Origin: Trichomonas vaginalis G3
Taxonomy: Eukaryota; Parabasalia; Trichomonadida; Trichomonadidae
Reading direction: 5' to 3'
Assembly: GCF_026262505.1 (NCBI RefSeq)
Contig: NC_067205.1
Span: forward strand, 4,464,001-4,528,000
DNA: 64,000 nucleotides
A program made the position numbers and the translations under genes. Under the pieces are notes generated by a model. That model was given only the letters and a program-made list of their open reading frames with translations. It was not told the origin of the DNA and made no database searches. This document shows positions 1 through 10,884 of this stretch, piece by piece (position 1 is the first letter of the stretch; every line of letters begins with the position of its first letter).

Positions 1-755
1 ATATCTTGCCTTATCTAGTAAGATTGAACAATCTTATAGTTTAATAGCCAATCCGTTAAATATTTTAATTCGTATCGAGAAGAGATACTAGTATAATGTT
101 AATAAACAATATTCAAGATAAAATAAAATATTATGGCACATTTTCTAGAGATATTGATTTCTAATATAGTGCATTTCAAATCAATGATAAAAAAATAGAA
201 ATTCTATAGGATATGCTGGTTATTTTCCATTTAATTCATGTGTAAACCTTACTTTTTCAGTGTTATTGCTCAAATTCATTGAATGAATGAATATTGATTA
301 AGAATTTATCCGAAACTTCATAAATCACTGATGATTTAAGCTATTTAACAAAATTAATCAAAATTCTAGGATCAAGAAATTCCAAATTTTTTCTAAATTC
401 AGCATTTTGAAAGTATTTTTAACAAAATTTCGAAATATTTTCTTGATTTCAGAAATTTTTTAGAAATTTTCCATCTCAAAACTAATCAAATTACTTCAAA
501 TCTGCCAATTTCATGCAATATTGGAACTATTTCAACAGATTTAAAGCTCATATAAAAATAATTGTAAATATCTTCTTTATTACGGAGAATTTATCACACG
601 ATATAACATTTGCATACTAAAATCTGCATATTACACTGTATTTGTTCATTTTTGTTTAATGAATATTGATTATTCATACTAACGTATTCATTGAATCAAA
701 GATCAAAGGATATTACTGACAATCAGTGATATAAAATAATTAAATTAATTAAAAT
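1..755. other. AT-rich intergenic stretch
   Basis: I see no gene here. The DNA is AT-rich with scattered short A and T runs and no open frame of note. It ends with AATTAAAAT at 747-755, which is the left flank of the transposon that follows. Confidence 0.6.
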
Positions 756-936
756 AAGGGTTTCGTTTTGCTAAAATTGTCACTTTTATAGCATATTTGT
801 TTTTGAGTAGGGGTAATTTTAGCTAAAAGTGACACACCCGTGAAGGATGTGATTACCGATCGGTAATTTCGACAGTTTAGAATTTAAAAATTTTTATGGA
901 ACTGTTGCGAGTTTCATAAAGAATTTAGGGAATATA

Positions 937-1062
937 AGCAAAGATTTGAATCAAAATCTTAGACCTAAGCCGCTCGATTCGCTCGCGGCTTCTGCGAATT
1001 ACAGATCAGCAAAGATTTGAATCAAAATCTTCGAACTAAGCCGATCGCTTCGCTCGCGGCTT
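937..1062. repeat. Direct repeat of a 55 bp unit with GC-rich hairpin
   Basis: AGCAAAGATTTGAATCAAAA begins two copies, at 937 and 1008. Each ends in a GC-rich piece with self-complementary GCCG...CGGC ends (about 970-990 and 1042-1062). The copies differ at a few bases. They lie inside the MULE-like element. Confidence 0.75.
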
Positions 1063-1163
1063 TCTTTATTATTTTAAATTTGCATATTTCCATCAAAAGT
1101 TCATAAGGTAAAAAATTTCGTTTATTTTTACTAAGAAAAAAAAGGTTTTTGATAATAAATTTA

Positions 1164-1396
1164 TTTTATTTCGAAAAAGTAGCAATAATCGTAAAAGGGT
1201 ATTGATAGGCTTGCTAAAGTAACTAATTTTAGCTGTCAAATACTTTTGTATTTTGAAGTAAATTAGTATAAATTTGTTTTTACTTTTATTTCGAAAAAGT
1301 AACAATAATCGTAAAAGGGTATTGATAGGCTTGCTAAAGTAACTAATTTTAGCTGTCAAATACTTTTGTATTTTGAAGTAAATTAGTATAAATTTG
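1164..1396. repeat. Tandem duplication with exact 120 bp period
   Basis: The block starting TTTATTTCGAAAAAGTA is present twice, offset by exactly 120 bases. One difference is easily seen (AGC at 1181, AAC at 1301). The repeat makes a duplicated pseudo-peptide on the minus strand that is not evidence of a gene. Near-identity means the duplication is recent. Confidence 0.85.
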
Positions 1397-1437
1397 ATAT
1401 TATTTTAACTCCCTTTGAAAACCTCAATTTTCCATAC

Positions 1438-1499
1438 AGAGGGAACGGGAATAGCATCCAATATTCCCTGAGAATGGTTGCGCATTCTCAGTTCCCTCT
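1438..1499. repeat. Perfect three-way-junction (Y-shaped) inverted repeat
   Basis: Three perfect stems abut with no unpaired bases at the branch. The outer stem AGAGGGAAC (1438-1446) pairs with 1491-1499. Arm 1 GGGAATA (1447-1453) pairs with 1462-1468. Arm 2 TGAGAATG (1469-1476) pairs with 1483-1490. Loops are 8 and 6 nt. It lies inside the MULE-like element. Confidence 0.85.
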
Positions 1500-2600
1500 A
1501 TATTTCGAACGAAGCTCTCATCGGTCTTTTTTTTTAATACTAAACGTTTTTTTCCCTGTCACTTTTAGCTAAAATTTGGGTTTGCCATTTGTTTTTGGAT
1601 GTTTTGCGAAACCAAAAAAAAACTATGATATACAATGTGTGTGTAAAGAAAATACTTTATTTACTAGTTAAAAAATCATTTGGTATTGATCAAGTTATTT
1701 TTTCTGGATAAGATATTATATGGATAATTGGATAGAAAATACAATTATATAATCTTGTACCTGGTTTAATTAAGCTAATTGTCATCAGAAACTTGTAATT
1801 TTTATGAATTTCAGATTTTCTTTTCATTACTGCTTTTCTTAATAGGTCAAGTTCTTATTTACGTTATAAAGTATGATATTTACAAATATCAAGTTATCGT
1901 GTTTTTTGAGAAATTATGAGAAACAAACAAAAATGAAAAAGATAGGAATAGCAATGAATAGTGATGTGGGTATAGAAAATGTAAGAGATATGAATGCAAA
2001 GCAATCAGTATTTAGGACATTGACCATAGATTTCGAAAAAAAAATGCTGCATATTGAGCGAAAACTATGATTATATTATAAGGCTGTCATTTAAAGCATA
2101 ATGAAACTATTCCCTTTTCATTTTAATCGAATAAGATAGTAAAGATTTTTGAATTAGCTAGAAACTGATGAGATGTTTTCACAAATCAGATTTTTAATCT
2201 CTATAATGCATAATTCACTCAATATCTCAATTTTGATATTGCGAGATATTTTTGCTATCGGTTTCGCAATTTTGACACAATAGCAAGAGGGTTCTATAAG
2301 CATTATTATCAACGTAGAATCTGAATATCATATCAGAAAATGTCGCAAATCTGACATTTACCCGACCAAATAGCAAAAATAATTGAATACTTTTCGCAAA
2401 AACTTTAAAAATCGATAAAAATATGAAATATAGATATTAAAGAGACTTTTTATATAATATTCATAAAGATTTTCCAAAAATATGATACCGCAAAATTAAA
2501 AAAGTGACGTCTTGAGTGGAGTCAAAGGTCGAAATTGCTAGCTAAATGTTTTTTTAGCGAAATTGCGTATTGTACGTTTTTTTTGCAAAACGAAACCCTT

Positions 2601-4643
2601 AATTAAAACATCTCTCGTTTCTTTATTTAAACTCATATCTTTCGATTAAATTTACAATTTCATAATTTTAGCATTTTAATGCAATTAAATTAGTACCAAA
2701 TTATTACATCCTCCGATTCATTTCAAGCCACCCCAAACATTTTCAACTCTTTTACAATTTACATCATATTTTTTACAATTATCGAATTTTTATCAGATTT
2801 AGTATATCGACGATAAATTTTATCGAAATATAAAAGCGTGTTACTTACTAATCAGAGTTTTTCGCGATTCATATTTCAATTTACAAATCCAAGCATTGCT
2901 TTTCGTTTTCAAACATCAATTACTGCACTAAAATCATCTGCTTATACAAATCATAAAAAAATTTAAATACGATTGAATATTATTTTTATTTCGCGATTTA
3001 TTTACAAATTTGCAGCTCACTCATATGAAATTTTTCGAAGTAGTGAGTTTCCTTGTTTAATTTCTTAAATTATGAATAAAAATTTACTTTTATTAAAATT
3101 CTACTTATAAAACTACTTTTTAACCATAAACACAGTCATATATCATATATCATAAGTATGTGTAACTAGTCGCCAGTATTTTACTTCATATTGCGATACT
3201 TTTTTGATTCGAATCTTATTCTCATTATAAAATTATTGAATTTAACATAATATTAATGGCAGATGCAATATATAGCCTATGAATTTTATGCCCTTAACTT
3301 AAATTGTATTATAATTCCCTTATATCAATTAAATTATCTTAATTAAGTTAGCATATTTATATAATATACTATTTTGATTAGTTAATTCATATTCATATGT
3401 TCTGAGCTATCTATCATATCAATTTCAGAAGTGAAATTCAACTCCTTCATACCAAAATCAATATCCTATGGGTCTATCGTCATGATCGGAACGATTTTCG
3501 GGAAAAACATCAAAAGACGATTATTTTTCGGGAAAAACGTTTCTTCCCGACAAATATTCAACATAAAATTAAGTTTTCGTTTCGTTACAAGGCATTCATA
3601 CTTTGGAGATATCATATTTAATGTACAGAAAAGTTAATATTAAACAATACATGCTAAAGAATTAATAAATAAGATAATAAAATAAATTTATACGTAATTA
3701 CTTTCATTTAATATGCTTTATGCTGTATAATATTGATTAAGAGGCATTAAAAGGTTCCATAGTCTGCTTTTATAGGCAAGATTTTTGATAAAAATTTTAA
3801 ATTTTGAAAAATGATGAGAAAAGGAAAAAAAGGTAAATGAGAGCAAGAGGAGGGAAAAAAAGAAAAAGAAAAGAAAGGGAAGGGAAAAATAAAAGAAAGA
3901 AGGACATATAAAAATTTAGATGCGCATTCTTAATGCCGATGCGGCTTGCCGCCGAGGCGCGATTTTTTTAGGCCTCTACGGTAACCCGGCAATGTTTTTT
4001 TAAATCTTGTACAGCCCTACATAAAAATGAATAGTCAAGCTACTTTCTATTCTATTTGTCAAGGAAATAGCGTTGAACTTGAGTATTTCAAAAATCAAAA
4101 AATTTATAAAAAATTTGAAAATGATGGTTCATATCTGATTTTTTTCTATTATTAAATTTATAAATCAAAAAATGAAGTGGATACAATACATTAAAAATCA
4201 CTGCATTAACAAATTCTAAAAAGATTTCATTAAAATAATAGTTTAATTTCAATATATTATTTAATTGAGATTTACTTTGATAAGAACAATCTACCATGTT
4301 ACATATATCCTTTTGTTATATATGTTCTCTTTGCAAATGTTTATTATAGCTGTTATTTCGATCATATATAAGTGATATATCTATAAGCACTAGAAAATCT
4401 TGTTGAAACAATGGATACTATGACTCAAAAACTCTACCATTTAATAAATCTCTTATATAATGATTTAATTTCCAAAAATGATTTTCAAATTTCTTTTAGA
4501 AATCAAAGAATTTGTCATAGAAATGATTGATTCTTTCAAGATAACAACAACAAACTTATAAAGAATGAAAATTAAAAACAATTTTGAAATAATTTTTATT
4601 AAAAAAATTACAAAAAGTTATCAGGAACCAACATAAAAATTGT
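2601..4643. other. Intergenic DNA with polypurine tract and GC island
   Basis: No convincing gene. A 68-codon frame at 3431-3637 and a 69-codon minus frame at 4088-4297 lack family features and look fortuitous. Two compositional oddities stand out. One is a purine-only run of about 45 nt on the + strand at 3845-3889 inside a wider A/G-rich tract (3806-3904). The other, directly after it, is a GC-rich segment (about 3921-4000) with GATGCGGCTTGCCGCC and TACGGTAACCCGGCAATG, interrupted by runs of seven T. Confidence 0.5.
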
Positions 4644-5987
4644 TTAAGCAGCAGCCTCACCTTCCTCATCTTCTTCGCCTTCGCTCTGTTCTTCGACGCC
4701 GGCTGTTTCGTACATTTCGTACTCCTGGATGAGATCTGTCATGTTGGAGCGAGCTTCATCGAATTCGACTGTTTCGAGGCCTTCGTTGACGTACCAGTGG
4801 ATGAAAGCACGGCGAGCGTACATCTTCTGGAACTGGGAGTCGACACGTGTGAAGAGTTCACGGAAGGCTGTTGTGTTGCCGATGAATGTAGCAGCCATCT
4901 TAAGACCACGTGGTGGGATATCGCAGATAGCGGACTTGACGTTGGATGGGATCCACTCGACGAAGTAGGATGTGTTACGAGCCTGGATGTTAAGCATCTG
5001 CTCATCGACTTCCTTAGATGACATACGGCCACGGAAGTGAGCGGAGGCTGTAAGGTAGACACCACGGCGTGGATCGCAAGCAGCCATCATATTCTTGTTA
5101 TCGAAGAGCTGGGATGTGAGCTCTGGGACTGTGAGAGCGCGGTACTGCTGGGAACCACGGGATGTGAGTGGAGCGAAGCCAACGATGAAGAAGTGGAGAC
5201 GTGGGAATGGAACAAGGTTGACAGCGAGCTTACGAAGGTCGGAGTTGAGCTGACCTGGGAATCTGAGTGAGCATGTTGTGCCGGACATAACCATGGAAAC
5301 AAGGTGGTTAAGATCGCCGTATGTTGGTGTTGTGAGCTTGAGTGTACGGAAGCAAATATCGTAAAGTGCTTCGTTATCAATGCAGAAAACTTCATCAGCA
5401 GACTCGACAAGCTGATGGACGGAGAGTGTGCAGTTGTATGGTTCGACGACTGTATCAGAAACCTTTGGAGATGGGACGATGGAGTATGTGGAAAGGATAC
5501 GATCTGGATACTCTTCACGAAGCTTGTTGAGAAGGAGTGTGCCAAGGCCAGCGCCTGTACCACCACCGAGGGAGTGGACAAGCTGGAAGCCCTGAAGGCA
5601 ATCGCAGGATTCAGCCTCTTTACGGATAACATCAAGGATGGATTCGCAAAGTTCCTGGCCTTCTGTGTAGTAGCCCTTAGCCCAGTTGTTACCAGCACCG
5701 GATTGGCCGAAGACGAAGTTATCTGGGCGGAAAAGCTGACCGAACTGACCAGCACGGACAGAGTCCATTGTACCTGGTTCAAGGTCAACGAGAATGGCAC
5801 GTGGAACATACTTGCCACCAGTAGCTTCGTTGTAGTAAACGTTGATGCGCTCAAGTTGAAGATCTGAGTCACCATGGTATGAGCCTGTTGGATCAATGCT
5901 GTGTTCATCGGAAATTACTTCCCAGAACTTGGCACCAATTTGGTTGCCGCATTGGCCTGCCTGGATGTGAACAATTTCACGTACCAT
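4644..5987 (-). CDS. Beta-tubulin
   Basis: Beta subunit of the alpha/beta-tubulin dimer, the GTP-hydrolysing brick of flagellar axonemes, axostyle, costa-associated fibres and mitotic spindle. The 447-residue product starts [18 protein letters not shown], carries the autoregulatory start region, the tubulin signature GGGTGAGLG near residue 141, the [12 protein letters not shown] nucleotide region near 205, and an acidic tail ending [10 protein letters not shown]. Length is normal. An extended open frame upstream adds 51 residues, but the initiator 12 nt before this ATG shows where translation begins. The single extra residue (V2) shifts numbering by one: in family numbering, position 167 is Tyr, 198 Glu and 200 Phe. 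Codon use is GC-rich compared with its neighbours, as in strongly expressed trichomonad genes. TAAA overlaps the stop codon, matching the known poly(A) signal. Confidence 0.98.
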   Translation of the reverse strand: MVREIVHIQAGQCGNQIGAKFWEVISDEHSIDPTGSYHGDSDLQLERINVYYNEATGGKYVPRAILVDLEPGTMDSVRAGQFGQLFRPDNFVFGQSGAGNNWAKGYYTEGQELCESILDVIRKEAESCDCLQGFQLVHSLGGGTGAGLGTLLLNKLREEYPDRILSTYSIVPSPKVSDTVVEPYNCTLSVHQLVESADEVFCIDNEALYDICFRTLKLTTPTYGDLNHLVSMVMSGTTCSLRFPGQLNSDLRKLAVNLVPFPRLHFFIVGFAPLTSRGSQQYRALTVPELTSQLFDNKNMMAACDPRRGVYLTASAHFRGRMSSKEVDEQMLNIQARNTSYFVEWIPSNVKSAICDIPPRGLKMAATFIGNTTAFRELFTRVDSQFQKMYARRAFIHWYVNEGLETVEFDEARSNMTDLIQEYEMYETAGVEEQSEGEEDEEGEAAA

Positions 5988-5991
5988 TGAG

Positions 5992-6001
5992 AATGAAGTG
6001 A
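5992..6001 (-). promoter_or_regulatory. Initiator (Inr) of the beta-tubulin gene
   Basis: On the minus strand the bases read TCACTTCATT, matching the trichomonad initiator TCA(+1)Y(T/A) with A+1 at 5999. The 5' leader would be 12 nt, typical of T. vaginalis. This site fixes the tubulin start and is strong evidence for the organism. Confidence 0.85.
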
Positions 6002-7511
6002 TAGAAAATGAATAACGTGAAAAAACCACCACTCCATCACAATTTAAATATATAAAAAAGAATATGCGTATTATTATGTGCTGATTACAAACATGAACTT
6101 TTTGGATCAATTTAAAAAGATAACAGATTTTTACATGCATTGCAAAATAATTAAAAATTATAACACCCTTGCTTATATCAACAATAGTCTCAAATCAAAT
6201 TGAAAAAATTGAAAGACTTTTTTTCAGTTTTCATTCGGAATATTGAATTTTTTCTGAATGTTTTTGTTTTATTTTCAATACCTAATACGTTAATTTGTAT
6301 TACCGATAAAAGCAAACCTTCATACTTTAAATGCAATCGATGAGCTCATTATCTGTCGATCGATATCACTCATTTCTTTTTTTACTGAAGTTGAATTCTT
6401 TCAAATGTTTTGAATGATTTGAGTCAATATCTATATTTAATAATAGAATTATACATCTTATATAATTTAAGATATATTGCTCCTGGAAAAATTCGAAAAG
6501 CCCGACAATTCATCAACTTATTTCATTCTCAAAATCCGCTTTCTAACTATTAATTACAGCCTTTCAAACATTCCCAAAACTCAGTATGAATGTTACTTTT
6601 TTGAAAATGCATCATTAGCTTCATTTTTAACAATTTATTGAATCCACATTTGCTCTAAAACACAGTTTTATAATTTGAAACAAGTTAAATTCGTCAAATA
6701 TAAAAATTTAATAGAAAGAGCCATTCGAGAACCTTCCGCAACTATGATTCAATCTAATTGCAAATTGTAAATTCTTTGACAAAAGCATAACACTAAATTC
6801 TATCCCACAGAAATATATATCTTAGTAATGCTATAGTCAGATAAGCGATTACTGTTATTATGATCTCGATTTTAACAAGAATACAGAATTTGATATCCAC
6901 ATCCAGCAAAAAAGGAATTAATATTATCTGAAGTGTCATCAAATTACAAAATAAGATCGTTTCTATGAAGAATTTAGAACTTTTTCCAACGATTTTGATT
7001 GAGATATTTTTATTATCTATTTTCACTAAGAGTTAATGCAGCAGTAAATAGACAGCAATGAATATATTATGTTCCAATGCGATTTAGTTATTTAACGAAC
7101 ATTTGATTAATTGACACATTTTCTTTTTGCAGTTAAATGAGGTTTGTTGATAACTATAAATATATATTCTGAAATGTATCTTAAATACGCCATTTTAGAT
7201 TCTATTATTTTTTTCTATATTATTAATTCTATAATTTTGAACTGATTCATCAATGAATAGTTCTATTAGACAAAATTAAATATTGTGTAACGAAATCACA
7301 TGATTTACAAATGATCGCTTACCGCAGAAAATTTTCATTTGGAGAATCATTCAAATTTGAATTGAATACAAATCAGCGATCGTTTGCATCATCTAATTCA
7401 TCTTAATTTCATAGCATAGATTATCATAAGCCTTATTATCTATTATAAATTTTTAAGATTAGATTTTAATTCTATCAAAATTGAATTGATCGTAAAGTTT
7501 TAATCCAAAAT
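6002..7511. other. Intergenic region between divergent tubulin and SCAMP genes
   Basis: About 1.5 kb of AT-rich DNA. A 77-codon hydrophobic frame on the minus strand (6793-7026) has no recognisable features. Any regulatory elements beyond the two initiators are not visible to me. Confidence 0.5.
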
Positions 7512-7514
7512 TCA

Positions 7515-7519
7515 TCATA
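7515..7519 (+). promoter_or_regulatory. Putative Inr of the SCAMP gene
   Basis: TCATA fits TCA(+1)Y(T/A), with A+1 at 7517 and a leader of 13 nt before the ATG at 7530. The neighbouring overlapping TCATC is a weaker alternative. Confidence 0.5.
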
Positions 7520-7529
7520 ATTACGCGAA

Positions 7530-8558
7530 ATGACTAATCCATTCATCCTTGGCGCAGACAACTATAATCCATTTGAACATGATGATGAGCCATTGAAGGA
7601 CCCTGAAATGAACAATAATCAAGTTCAAAAGCAAGAAAACAATTCAATTTCTCAAGAAGTCACAAATAATCAAAATGTTTCTGAACCAAAAGAACCCGAA
7701 ACGAAGAAGACAGATACAAACACAACTAAGAAATCAGATTCTATCATATCACAGACTATTAACTTGATGAAGAATACTAAAAATGGATATAAAGATCCCG
7801 CAACTGGAATTTACATCACAGAAGAAGAAATGACAAGAAAAGAACAAGAACTTGCAAAGAGAGAAGCATTGATCGCTAAGAGAGAACAAGAAATTGAAGA
7901 AGCTAAAGCTAATGGTACATATGATCAGCTTAACACACACAAAAGGAACTTCCCAATATACCTAAACTGGTATGCATATTATCCAGACGAAGATCTCCCA
8001 GAAGACTCACTTCCAATAGTGAAACAGAAGATGATTTTGATCTACGTCGGCTCAATTCTGCTGATTTTGAATTTCATTGGCTGTTTGATCATTTTGTTCT
8101 GGGCAGGATCAGCAGTTAAGTCACCTGCAGCAAGCATAGTATTCAGTTTGTTGTTCATATTCGTTGGAATTCCACTTCTCTTTGAATTAAGTTTCTTCAC
8201 ACTCTATAATGCTTTAAAGTTGCAGAAATCACTTAAATTCATTGGATTTCTAGTTGCAGATGGTATTTTCATCATATTCATGTTCCTTTTGGCACTTGGT
8301 TTCTTAGACTATGGATCTATTGGCTTCATTGTATCAATTGATTGTTTGTCAAAAGTAAGTAATAAGTTTGCCGGTGTTTACTGCATTATCTGGTCAATTT
8401 GTATTGCTGCATATATTGTTATAACATCACTTCTTTGGATTCGAGAGTACAGATACTTTACAAATCTAAATTCTTCCAAGAATCTGCAGTTCTTGCATCT
8501 AAATATGCAAATCCATCTGACATCAGTGAACATGTCTAAAACTATCTTTCATTTGTAA
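7530..8558 (+). CDS. SCAMP-family secretory carrier membrane protein, frameshifted C-terminus
   Basis: SCAMPs are four-span proteins of post-Golgi and endosomal carriers that recruit EH-domain proteins through N-terminal NPF motifs. NPF occurs at residues 3-5 and 13-15. A charged coiled coil follows (about 97-128), then the conserved pre-membrane segment (NWYAYYPDEDLPEDS, about 146-160), and four membrane spans at about 168-190, 203-225, 238-258 and 281-303. After LLWIREYRYF (about 310) the frame enters a Thr/Asn/Leu tail that looks foreign. The +2 frame instead gives KSKFFQESAVLASKYANPSD and stops at 8537-8539 with TAAA, the expected SCAMP-like ending. A one-base shift near 8450-8462 therefore separates the body from its natural tail. 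It could be a real mutation or an assembly error in a short T run. Confidence 0.85.
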   Translation: MTNPFILGADNYNPFEHDDEPLKDPEMNNNQVQKQENNSISQEVTNNQNVSEPKEPETKKTDTNTTKKSDSIISQTINLMKNTKNGYKDPATGIYITEEEMTRKEQELAKREALIAKREQEIEEAKANGTYDQLNTHKRNFPIYLNWYAYYPDEDLPEDSLPIVKQKMILIYVGSILLILNFIGCLIILFWAGSAVKSPAASIVFSLLFIFVGIPLLFELSFFTLYNALKLQKSLKFIGFLVADGIFIIFMFLLALGFLDYGSIGFIVSIDCLSKVSNKFAGVYCIIWSICIAAYIVITSLLWIREYRYFTNLNSSKNLQFLHLNMQIHLTSVNMSKTIFHL

Positions 8559-8838
8559 TATATTCTAAAAATTATTTGTAATCAAAATTTCATTTTTTTT
8601 CATAATATACAGATTATTTCACATAGAAAATTTTGAATGAATGAATTAAGTGCAATTTCATGATAATTTTGAATCGTAGCGAAAGATCAACAAAATAAAC
8701 TATAACTCACCTTACTCTTAAATTAAATATGATATTTTGATATTTTTAATCGAAAATTCAATTAATGCTTTTATGAATAGCAATTTAATTTCAAAATTGA
8801 TATTCTATAGTTCAATTAATGCACATGCAATGTAATAT

Positions 8839-9109
8839 ATGGCACATTCATACCAGTTAGTTTGGCATGATTACTTTCCAAACGAAGTTTATTTTGAATT
8901 TTGTCGAAACAGAGAAGGAATTAATTGAAATAATGGTCATTATTTCATTTATTATGTTTATCTTCAAGATATTGGAAGTCATATCAGTGTTAGCATCTCA
9001 AGTCAAAGTATTGATACTAAAATTCTTTTACATACTTGCATTTTTAATCATTGCACATCTCATGAGAACAATTATACAAGTGGCTGCTTATACCTCTCTG
9101 AAATTTTAG
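8839..9109 (+). pseudogene. 5' fragment of a DYFPN/FCRNKE repeat-family gene
   Basis: The ATG at 8839 opens MAHSYQLVWHDYFPNEVYFE, matching the N-terminus of the open genes at 16885 and 18568 (SYQLxWxDYFPN, FCRN). An in-frame TGA follows CRNREGIN, and the matching sequence then runs on for about 60 more codons (HYFIYYV, LLHTCIFNHCTS). It stops where an opposite-strand glycine-rich pseudogene begins, so the 3' two thirds are missing. Function of the family is unknown. Confidence 0.75.
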
Positions 9110-9676
9110 TATGTGTCTCGATAAAAGAAATTCAATACTGGCATATCATACCAGAAATTGAATATGGTACCACCACCACCATTCGAATTTAATCCATCTT
9201 TAATTCTTGATTGGTCGCCACCTCCAAGTCCAAAAGTGCCATTCACGGAGCCAGAAACTCCCGATGTTTGGGTGTCTCCTTTGCCGTTATTACCTTTACT
9301 ATTAAAACCTATAATGTTTCCGCCCGGGCCTCCTTGATCATTAGTGTTTGAAGCCCCAGCCCCAGCAGCAACGATAATTCGACTTTTCAATGATTAAAAA
9401 TTTGATATCAGTTTCACCACCTCCACCATACACATATTCTGTCATTCTGTCATAACCTTGTGAGCAAACATGCAAATAAAACTTTGTTTTCTCTAAAAGA
9501 GGAATATATCCACGAACATATGAAACACCCGAAGGGTTATTGTTATTAATATATAAGAATCCACTCGAACAGCCCCATAATTCAAAAATGTAATTCCCTT
9601 TAGACAACTCAAGGTTATAAGGGGAAAATTTGTAATAATTGGCCCCATTAAAACTATACTCAAACGAAATTATCAA
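9106..9676 (-). pseudogene. Glycine-rich-domain (ALK/LTK GRD-like) gene relic
   Basis: Two minus-strand frames together resemble the glycine-rich proteins at 11734 and 13873. The first half has GNYIFELWGCS, then YLHVCSQGYDR and YGGGGETDIKF. The second half begins SRIIVAAGAGASN and continues with Gly/Asn-rich sequence. They are joined by a frame change near 9345-9385, and no ATG is visible at the 5' end. The copy is clearly more diverged than the other two, so it is an older duplicate. It abuts the family fragment at 8839-9109. Confidence 0.7.
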
Positions 9677-9900
9677 CGATTAATTAAATTTAAAATTATG
9701 AAGATTTAACAAAAACAACCATAAATTATAGTTACTCAATACACAAAATATCCCTTTTAGGCATACCAAACTACAAGCATTTTATAAAATGAAAACATTT
9801 GATACTTTTGATTGAAACGAATTAATCGTTCATTGAGACCAAGTCTCTATTTCTGAAAAATGATGGGAAAATATTGAATTGTGCGTTAACATAACTATAT

Positions 9901-10884
9901 TTATGTGATAATTATTTCAATAAAGTAAATCAATATCTGATGGCGACAATACATTATTCCATTGCATGATAATACATAATTTTGATATTGAGGTAGAGAT
10001 TCAAAAGGACTTAGTAATGGAAGAAGTACCTGAAAACTCGAGACTCCAACATTTTCCGCATTCAATATCATTCCAGGAGCAGAATAATAGGTCCTTTCGA
10101 TTTCATTTCCTATTAATGAACACTTTTCGATTGTCATTTTTGATAAACCATTTTGATATAAATACACAAAAAATAAATTTTTTCCTTTATTATTTACGAA
10201 AGAGCATTTCGATATAGTTAGTGCTGAATTTCCCTCAAGGAATGCTACTCCTTGATATGTTTCATTATTATCGACAATCATATTATCTGAAAATAAATGA
10301 TTTACGTTCCCCCAGAAAAGAATTCTATTTCGAGTTGCCAAATTTGTTGAAAATAATGAATACTTTAAGGAACTATTTGTAAACAAACAAAAAGCAGTAA
10401 CATCCTTGCATTTATTCTTCGTTTCATTCAAGGAGGATAATTTGGCATGTGAATCAATTTCTAATACTGGTGCAAAATCACCTGTTCCATAACAGTTACA
10501 AATAGATATCATAGATACGTATGGCAATTGGCTACGGATAGTTATTGATTGACCGCTATTAGGAGCAACGTTTGCGGAGTTCCGTCTACAATTAACTTTG
10601 TTGACAATGATGTGACCGAAATCTAAAAAATGAAGACATCCACCAGTTTGAATGTTTTCATTAGTTGTGCAGTTTTCAAATAAACATGTATGAACAAGAG
10701 TTTTTGTGCTTTCGCTTTGACTATAAATTTTAACACTGCAGCGATTTTCAACATCATGAAAATGAGCAAAATAAATGAAGAACTATCCATTGCCTCTAGC
10801 AATCCATTCCACGTTTCGGCAGAATTCAAAATTCCTTTCATCAGGGAAATAATCACGCCAAACTAACTGATAAGAATGAATCAT
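9901..10884 (-). pseudogene. DYFPN/FCRNKE family gene with one in-frame stop
   Basis: Reading from the ATG at 10884, the frame gives MIHSYQLVWRDYFPDERNFE, then CRNVEW, and meets TAG at 10785-10783 (codon 34). The same frame is then open for about 290 codons to 9901. It contains the family landmarks HTCLFENCTTNE, CNCYGTGDFAP, DNMIVDNNE, ISKCSFVNNKGK and PGMILNAEN. A single stop therefore breaks an otherwise full-length copy. The 16.6 kb relative carries the same stop, so both descend from an already broken gene. The repeating C-x-F-x-N pattern suggests a beta-helix-like repeat protein; its function is unknown. Confidence 0.8.

Larger units (their letters stand above)
756..2600. mobile_element. 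MULE-like non-autonomous DNA transposon
   Basis: The two ends carry a perfect 16 bp terminal inverted repeat, AAGGGTTTCGTTTTGC at 756-771 and its complement at 2585-2600. The flanks AATTAAAAT (747-755) and AATTAAAAC (2601-2609) agree at 8 of 9 bases, as expected for the 9 bp target duplication of Mutator-like elements. The interior (1.8 kb) has no transposase that I can recognise; a 65-residue frame at 1873-2070 looks fortuitous. An inner inverted pair around TTTTAGCTAAAAGTGAC (about 814-831 and 1556-1573) and a second TIR-like string near 1605-1618 suggest that related ends have been nested or rearranged. The superfamily call rests only on TIR and flank length; hAT (8 bp) is an alternative. 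Confidence 0.6.

Noticed and set aside
1093-1359. Minus-strand 88-codon frame with an internal protein repeat
   Set aside because: It is produced by the 120 bp tandem DNA duplication inside a transposon and lacks any protein family features.
3431-3637. 68-codon frame upstream of tubulin as a gene
   Set aside because: No homology features or initiator; composition fits chance.
5087-5908. Long open frames antisense and offset to beta-tubulin (up to 273 codons)
   Set aside because: They are shadows of the GC-rich, biased codon use of tubulin and have no family features.
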